From Amorphochlora amoebiformis (lineage: Eukaryota; Cercozoa; Chlorarachniophyceae): a stretch of DNA of 64,000 nt. Every line of letters starts with the position of its first letter. Position 1 is the stretch's first letter. Of this stretch, positions 57,932-64,000 are shown piece by piece. The notes under the pieces are model-generated. The model made no database searches, was not told the DNA's origin, and saw nothing but the letters and a program-made list of their open reading frames with translations. The DNA lies in assembly GCA_054601695.1 (NCBI GenBank), contig BAAHQB010000404.1:1-64000 (forward strand), written 5' to 3'. The position numbers were made by a program, and so were the translations under genes.

Positions 57932-58556
57932 AACTCTAACCCTAACCCTAACCCTAACCCTAACCCTAACCCTAACCCTAACCCTAACCCTATCCTTGTC
58001 AAAAAGATTAGAGTTGATTTCTAGCCCTAACCGTGATAACCTAACCTTAACTCTTACCTTAGCCCTAACCTAGGTTAGGGTTAGGGTTAGGTTAGGGTTA
58101 GAGTTAGGGTTAGGGTTAGGGTTAGGGTTAGGGTTAGGGTTAGGGTGAGGAATGCTAGGGTTAATATTAGGATTTGGTTTAGGATGATTAACCCTTACCC
58201 TACCGCTCGCCCTAACCCTAACCCTAACCCTAACCCTAACCCTAACCCTAACCTAACCCCCACACCCTAACCCTAACCTTTGCCTAATCCTAACCTTAAA
58301 CCTAACCTTAACCCTAGCGAACATCTAACCCTAGCCTAACCCTAACCCTAATCCTTAGCCTAACCGTAGCCCTAACCCTATCTGTAGCAATAACCCTAAC
58401 CCCAACCGTAACTCTAAGTGTGAAAAAACCTAATCCTACCTCCAGCTAGTCCTAACCCTAACCCTAACCCTAACCCTAACCCTAACCCTAAGCTAACCCT
58501 AACCCTAACCCTAACCCTAACCCTAACCCTAACCCTAACCCTAAGCTAACCCTATG
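57926..58556. repeat. Telomere-type block with two inversions
   Basis: CCCTAA units (57926-58072), TTAGGG units (58073-58147), then CCCTAA again (58205-58556), with degenerate stretches between. Both junctions are short palindrome-like changes of strand (CCTAACCTAGGTTAGGG). Confidence 0.9.
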
Positions 58557-59740
<1,184 letters not shown>

Positions 59741-59758
59741 GAAGATAGCATAAAATGA

Positions 59759-60021
59759 GCACAAACAGCCGCTTACACAAGTCCATGAATTTTGATGAAA
59801 TTACCTTAATTTACACTTCAAATGTCTTAGTCTAGTACCTGGATACTTATTGTTGGCCATAACAGCATGATGCACGATCATGATACGAATTCCTTAGTAA
59901 TCAAGGCATTTTTAATGGTTGTAATCATTAATTCTGGTTAGTATAATGGGTAAGTATAATGGATATGTGGTAGTTAGTGCTGGAGAATATGAGTCTAGAT
60001 CTATATGTATGTATGTGTATG

Positions 60022-60068
<47 letters not shown>

Positions 60069-61294
60069 AGTATATATATAATACAATTATACATACATAT
60101 TTATATATATATATATATATATATACATCATGATGTACGTATATAATTAATTCAAGTTAACTAATTACGCCATTGCCTCTCACCATTTGATTACGTATGA
60201 AGATATAAATATGTACGAAGATATAATAAATCATAATGTCAATCATGGCATGCGTTAATGCTCTAGCAGTGCGACACAGAATTAGTACTACATACGTACG
60301 TACACAGGGTCGTGACATATAACACATACTGAACAACATATAATAATACATCCTGCCGCTGTATGATACAAATCTAGATATACGTATACGTATACGTATA
60401 CCGTGACATGATTACCACGTGTATAACATGTCACTGAATTTTTCGGTCCGTACTGCGTGCCGACTAACACAACTATAATACTATTCATACGTACGTATCA
60501 ATTCTATGATACGCATGTTTGGAATTCTTTTTCGGAGAGATAGTGTACATGTTTATTAGATGTACGTACGTATTTGTATACGTATACGTACGTACGCTAG
60601 ATACGTACAGAGTAACAATCAACAAATCAACAATTATCGATCGTATACTGAAATTGTCGATTGCGAGTATGATCAGTCGTACAGTACGCACTGAGTGTCT
60701 ATATGTTTAGTTGTACTTGTATATTTTTGTATTCCCCATATTCAGTCAGATGACATTATTTAAAGTGTCCAGGAATACCGATCAGCTTTGGATTCAGTGG
60801 AGTACAACACCTATTATTCGCATTCCACTCCTGCTCCGGCTCCGGCTTCGGCTTCGCCTACGCCTACGCCGTCGTGTCGTCGTGTCATTTGTATAATTAT
60901 CGCTTCGTATCGTGGTCGTTCAGTCCACTTAATGAGATTAAGTGTACTTCACTATACTATACTACGCTTACTAATAGTGGTACATGTAAACGACAGTGCT
61001 AGCGTTACGATACTAGTTAGTCACACCTGGGTCCGACATGATATGTATGCATTATATAATATTTATTATTTAGCGTCATATATTTTTATTTTTTCGTGTT
61101 GAACAATGTTTATACAACATGGATAAGGTCATGATGCATCACAATATATACGTAGTAGTATATATTTAATTATGTTATATCTGTAATATCTAGCCTAGTA
61201 TCATACGAGAATAGTACATGTGCATACACGTATATTACATGTACATGTATAATTGTATATGTATACGTATCAATATAATATATATATATGTATA

Positions 61295-61332
<38 letters not shown>

Positions 61333-61344
61333 AATAAGACATAA

Positions 61345-61385
<41 letters not shown>

Positions 61386-61627
61386 AAACATAATTATATT
61401 ATGAGGTTACAATTACATATATTGTAGTAATCATGGTATGTGCATGTATAATATAGATGTGTATAATCTTTGATATAATTTCGCTCGCGCCTAAATCTAG
61501 TAAATAGTCATTATAAACACTTCTAGACTTACACTACTACTGTGATTTAGACACTATTCTGCATGATAGCAAATCATGGTAAACTAGTTTGCTATGGTTT
61601 ACGTGTGTAGTATTATACAATTATGTG

Positions 61628-61694
<67 letters not shown>

Positions 61695-62840
61695 GGGGGT
61701 ATGTAAATATATATATATATGTATATATATATGTATATATATATATATATATATACGTGTGTTTGTAATATGTATATATATATATATTATATGTATATAT
61801 ATTTACACGCACACATACGCACACATTTATAATATATTAATTACTTGCACGTATATGTACAGCTGTTTTGCTGAGTAATAACTTAGGCTTAGCATACTAT
61901 AGTACACTAATTATGAAAGTATTCATATTACACTTGGAAAGCTAGCGATGTAACAATTAAAAAATTGGTCACTAGACAATCAAGACACAGCGGAAATAAA
62001 TTTCAATTGAATTTTGAGCCCTCTACCAATATTTTTTTTTTTTGACAACTTCGCACACGTGCACAATCATACTTTTCCTAACAACTTTCCAACAATTTCA
62101 TCTAAGATACACACTGACAAAACTTACGATCCAGAAAATCTAACACAAACACATTACTAAGTTTGACAACGTCTTACGGTACCGAACTTAGGGTTGGGGG
62201 TGGAAACTGTATCCATCCACACTCTTTGGATTTGGATTCAGATGAGGAAGAGAGGTGAAAGAAAGAAAGAGAGAGATAGAGAGGGCAGAATCCACCCACA
62301 CAATTCGTTAACTTGAATTTCATCCAGAGCAGAATCCACCCACACAACTCGTTAAGTTGAATTTCATCCATAAACCAAGGTTAAAAACAAAAAAAACAGA
62401 ATCGTGTACATGCGAGGGCGAGCATATGCACATGCCGATTACATATACATGGTGTACGTATACATGGTGTACGTATACATGGTGTACGTATACATGGTGT
62501 ACGTCGATCGCGCTCGATCGCGCCCTTTCGCATAGGAACGTGTGGCGTTGGTTTGAGTAAAGAAATAGACAAAACCACCTCTGTTCAAACACGTTCCTTA
62601 TCTTTTAAATTTACATGTATAAACTTATATGTGTACATATAAATTTGCACATATATATCCTTTTCTTTCTATGTTCTCTACCCCAAGACGAAAAGAAAAA
62701 AAAGCCAGAAAAAAAAAGTTAAAGAAAAGAAAAAATCCGATGATACCAATTAAGGTATATCCTCTGAGAAAACAACAAAGACAATGCAACCTAAGAGTAG
62801 GAGAGCGAGACCGATTGAGACGTGAGAAAGAGAGACAGAG
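59759..62840. other. Gene-poor region with lower TA-repeat content
   Basis: Unique AT-rich sequence with many CTAG, ACGTACGT and TACGTATACG palindromic words (60280-60610), TA tracts at 60020-60125 and 61270-61830, a direct repeat CAGAATCCACCCACACAA at 62285 and 62329, and a GA stretch near 62260. An ORF at 60788-61102 (104 codons) contains an Ala/Pro/Ser run but has no other coding sign. I see no supported gene. Confidence 0.6.
62449..62503 (+). repeat. 15-bp tandem repeat, about four copies
   Basis: CATGGTGTACGTATA repeated nearly perfectly, followed by the CGATCGCGCTCGATCGCGCC short repeat. Confidence 0.9.
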
Positions 62841-62921
62841 AGATTGGAAGAGAGCCTGGGGAGAAGCAGGGAGCGGAGACACGAAGCGAAGAGGAGAGGG
62901 GACACGTGGAGAGGGACGACA

Positions 62922-63305
62922 ATGGGGAGTTCTCACCCCTCGAACTCCTCCTCCACGTCCGATGGTCTAACCTCAGATCTTGAACCAGGTGCTTGCGACA
63001 AGGTAAGGGTATCCCTTGGGGTGACTAAGAAGAAAGGCTTTGAAATTGTGGGGTCACTAAGCGAGCGCGGAATCCGAGCATTTGACCGTGCGCGCTCAGG
63101 CACAGTGGCTGGTGTCAAGGGCTTGAGGATATGGGATGAACGAGACGAACGGCTGGACTTGTGTACTCGGTGGAATAGGAAGAGGTCAGGAGCGCGTTCG
63201 CTGGCAGGGTACTTTGAGACCTACAGGTATACGCGTGAGTGCTCATACACACATGGCGAATTAGCATATAGAAGTGCATACCGTGGATTTGCTCGTTGGC
63301 CGTAG
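62922..63305 (+). CDS. Hypothetical protein, 127 codons if unspliced
   Basis: Uninterrupted frame starting with a Ser-rich MGSSHPSNSSSTSDG. It contains KKKGFEIVGSLSERGIRAF, GLRIWDERDERLDLCTRW and SLAGYFETYR. An upstream in-frame ATG (62844) would add 26 residues of Arg-rich sequence. A strong donor GTAAGGGTA after CDK (63003) and an AG before GLRIWDE suggest it may be spliced. A further plus-strand exon candidate (YTSDAHLGTGEALSSG, about 63419-63511, donor GTGCGT) would fit a multi-exon gene continuing beyond the window. Composition is GC-richer than the other genes. Family not recognised. Confidence 0.4.
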   Translation: MGSSHPSNSSSTSDGLTSDLEPGACDKVRVSLGVTKKKGFEIVGSLSERGIRAFDRARSGTVAGVKGLRIWDERDERLDLCTRWNRKRSGARSLAGYFETYRYTRECSYTHGELAYRSAYRGFARWP

Positions 63306-64000
63306 CATATCGGCGAACTTCCGACGGAGGCTGTTGCCGTGCCCACCGCTACCCATTTCACTCACACGACTCTGGTAAGCTTGCGCTACCCTTCCGCATC
63401 TCGAAGAGTCCAACGCAGATATACTTCCGATGCTCATCTTGGCACTGGAGAGGCTTTGAGTTCCGGCAAAGAACTGGCACGGAGAAGTCACGCTTTCGAC
63501 TGTCGGTTGAGGTGCGTCGCGAGGCGTCGGCTTGACATGGGGAGCCTGAACGCAGGCTTCGTCGAGGGTAATGCAGATGCAGGTGGATCCCATGGCTTGG
63601 TTGTTTTCCGATGGTATGCTCTTCTGCTCTTCACTGCCCACAAGAAGACAAAAAAAGAGGAGACGAAAAAGTCAGGCATGTCAATGGCGTAAGTACATAC
63701 AGGTGCTCTGGACCGAGCGTATTGCTTGCGCGGGAACGCATGCTTGTGAAGTAAAGGGAAGTGAGATCGCAATGAGAAAGGCCATCACCTGGCGAAGCGA
63801 ACCGACTTTTGTTGCTAGTAGTGCGGTCTGTTGCTGGTGGTGAACAGCTTGAAATCCTCGGGAGGGTACGTTCTTGGGGCCGCCCGTAGAGCAGCGGGAA
63901 GGGAACACCCGCCACCACCACAACACCAATCCGAGCGTAGAAAGCCGACTTTATAACTTTCGTGGATTTATACTCTAGGGCAGTCTAGGCGAAATCGCCT
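63306..64000. other. GC-richer block with open frames on both strands
   Basis: Plus-strand exon candidates overlap a minus-strand frame of 126 codons (63261-63641) that also has a good acceptor upstream (TTTTTTGTCTTCTTGTGGGCAG). I cannot decide the coding strand from the sequence alone. Confidence 0.4.

Noticed and set aside
60788-61102. 104-codon ORF with Ala/Pro/Ser run
   Set aside because: No homologous motif or splice partner; the run comes from a GC-rich triplet-like repeat.

Overview
The window looks like nuclear DNA of a microbial eukaryote (a protist; lineage not resolved). It is dominated by (TA)n microsatellite. Blocks of TTAGGG/CCCTAA telomere-type repeat and long CT/GA tracts are interspersed. 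Almost every long ORF is a translated simple repeat (runs of YI, SL, LT, RV or NP). The real genes are broken into very small exons, mostly 30-80 nt, separated by repeat-filled introns. I assembled them by reading short unique islands, looking for AG/GT borders and requiring reading-frame phase to match from exon to exon.

Layout. (1) 669-7938 (+): 3' part of the RNA polymerase I/III subunit AC40 (RPAC1/POLR1C), 13 exons. (2) 19914-11125 (-): GPN-loop GTPase 2 (GPN2), 14 exons, C-terminus uncertain. (3) 20078-29152 (+): TFIIF beta subunit (RAP30/GTF2F2), 16 exons. (4) 37811-29154 (-): a 325-residue protein I do not recognise, 16 exons. (5) 38089-53743 or further (+): a WD40-type beta-propeller protein, at least 17 exons, 3' end unresolved (candidate exons to about 59.8 kb). 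(6) 59.8-62.8 kb: gene-poor, less repetitive DNA. (7) 62.9-64.0 kb: GC-richer block with overlapping ORFs, probably another gene.

The genes alternate strands. 5' ends are close (163 and 277 bp between start codons) and the 3' ends of genes 3 and 4 touch, so the gene order is compact although each gene body is inflated to 7-16 kb by intronic repeats. Coding DNA is about 10% of the RPAC1 and GPN2 gene bodies. The first three genes all serve nuclear RNA polymerases: a Pol I/III subunit, a polymerase assembly/import GTPase, and a Pol II initiation factor.

The most striking feature is that exon edges (splice acceptor plus exon start, or exon end plus splice donor, occasionally a whole exon) have been copied many times into the neighbouring introns, each copy flanked by TA repeat. 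This recurs at about twenty exons in all five assembled genes. It gives arrays of decoy splice sites, two candidate mutually exclusive exon pairs, and one array whose 57-bp unit is in frame and could extend the protein in 19-residue steps. Many introns also begin or end inside telomere-type repeat, so that the repeat itself supplies the GT or AG.
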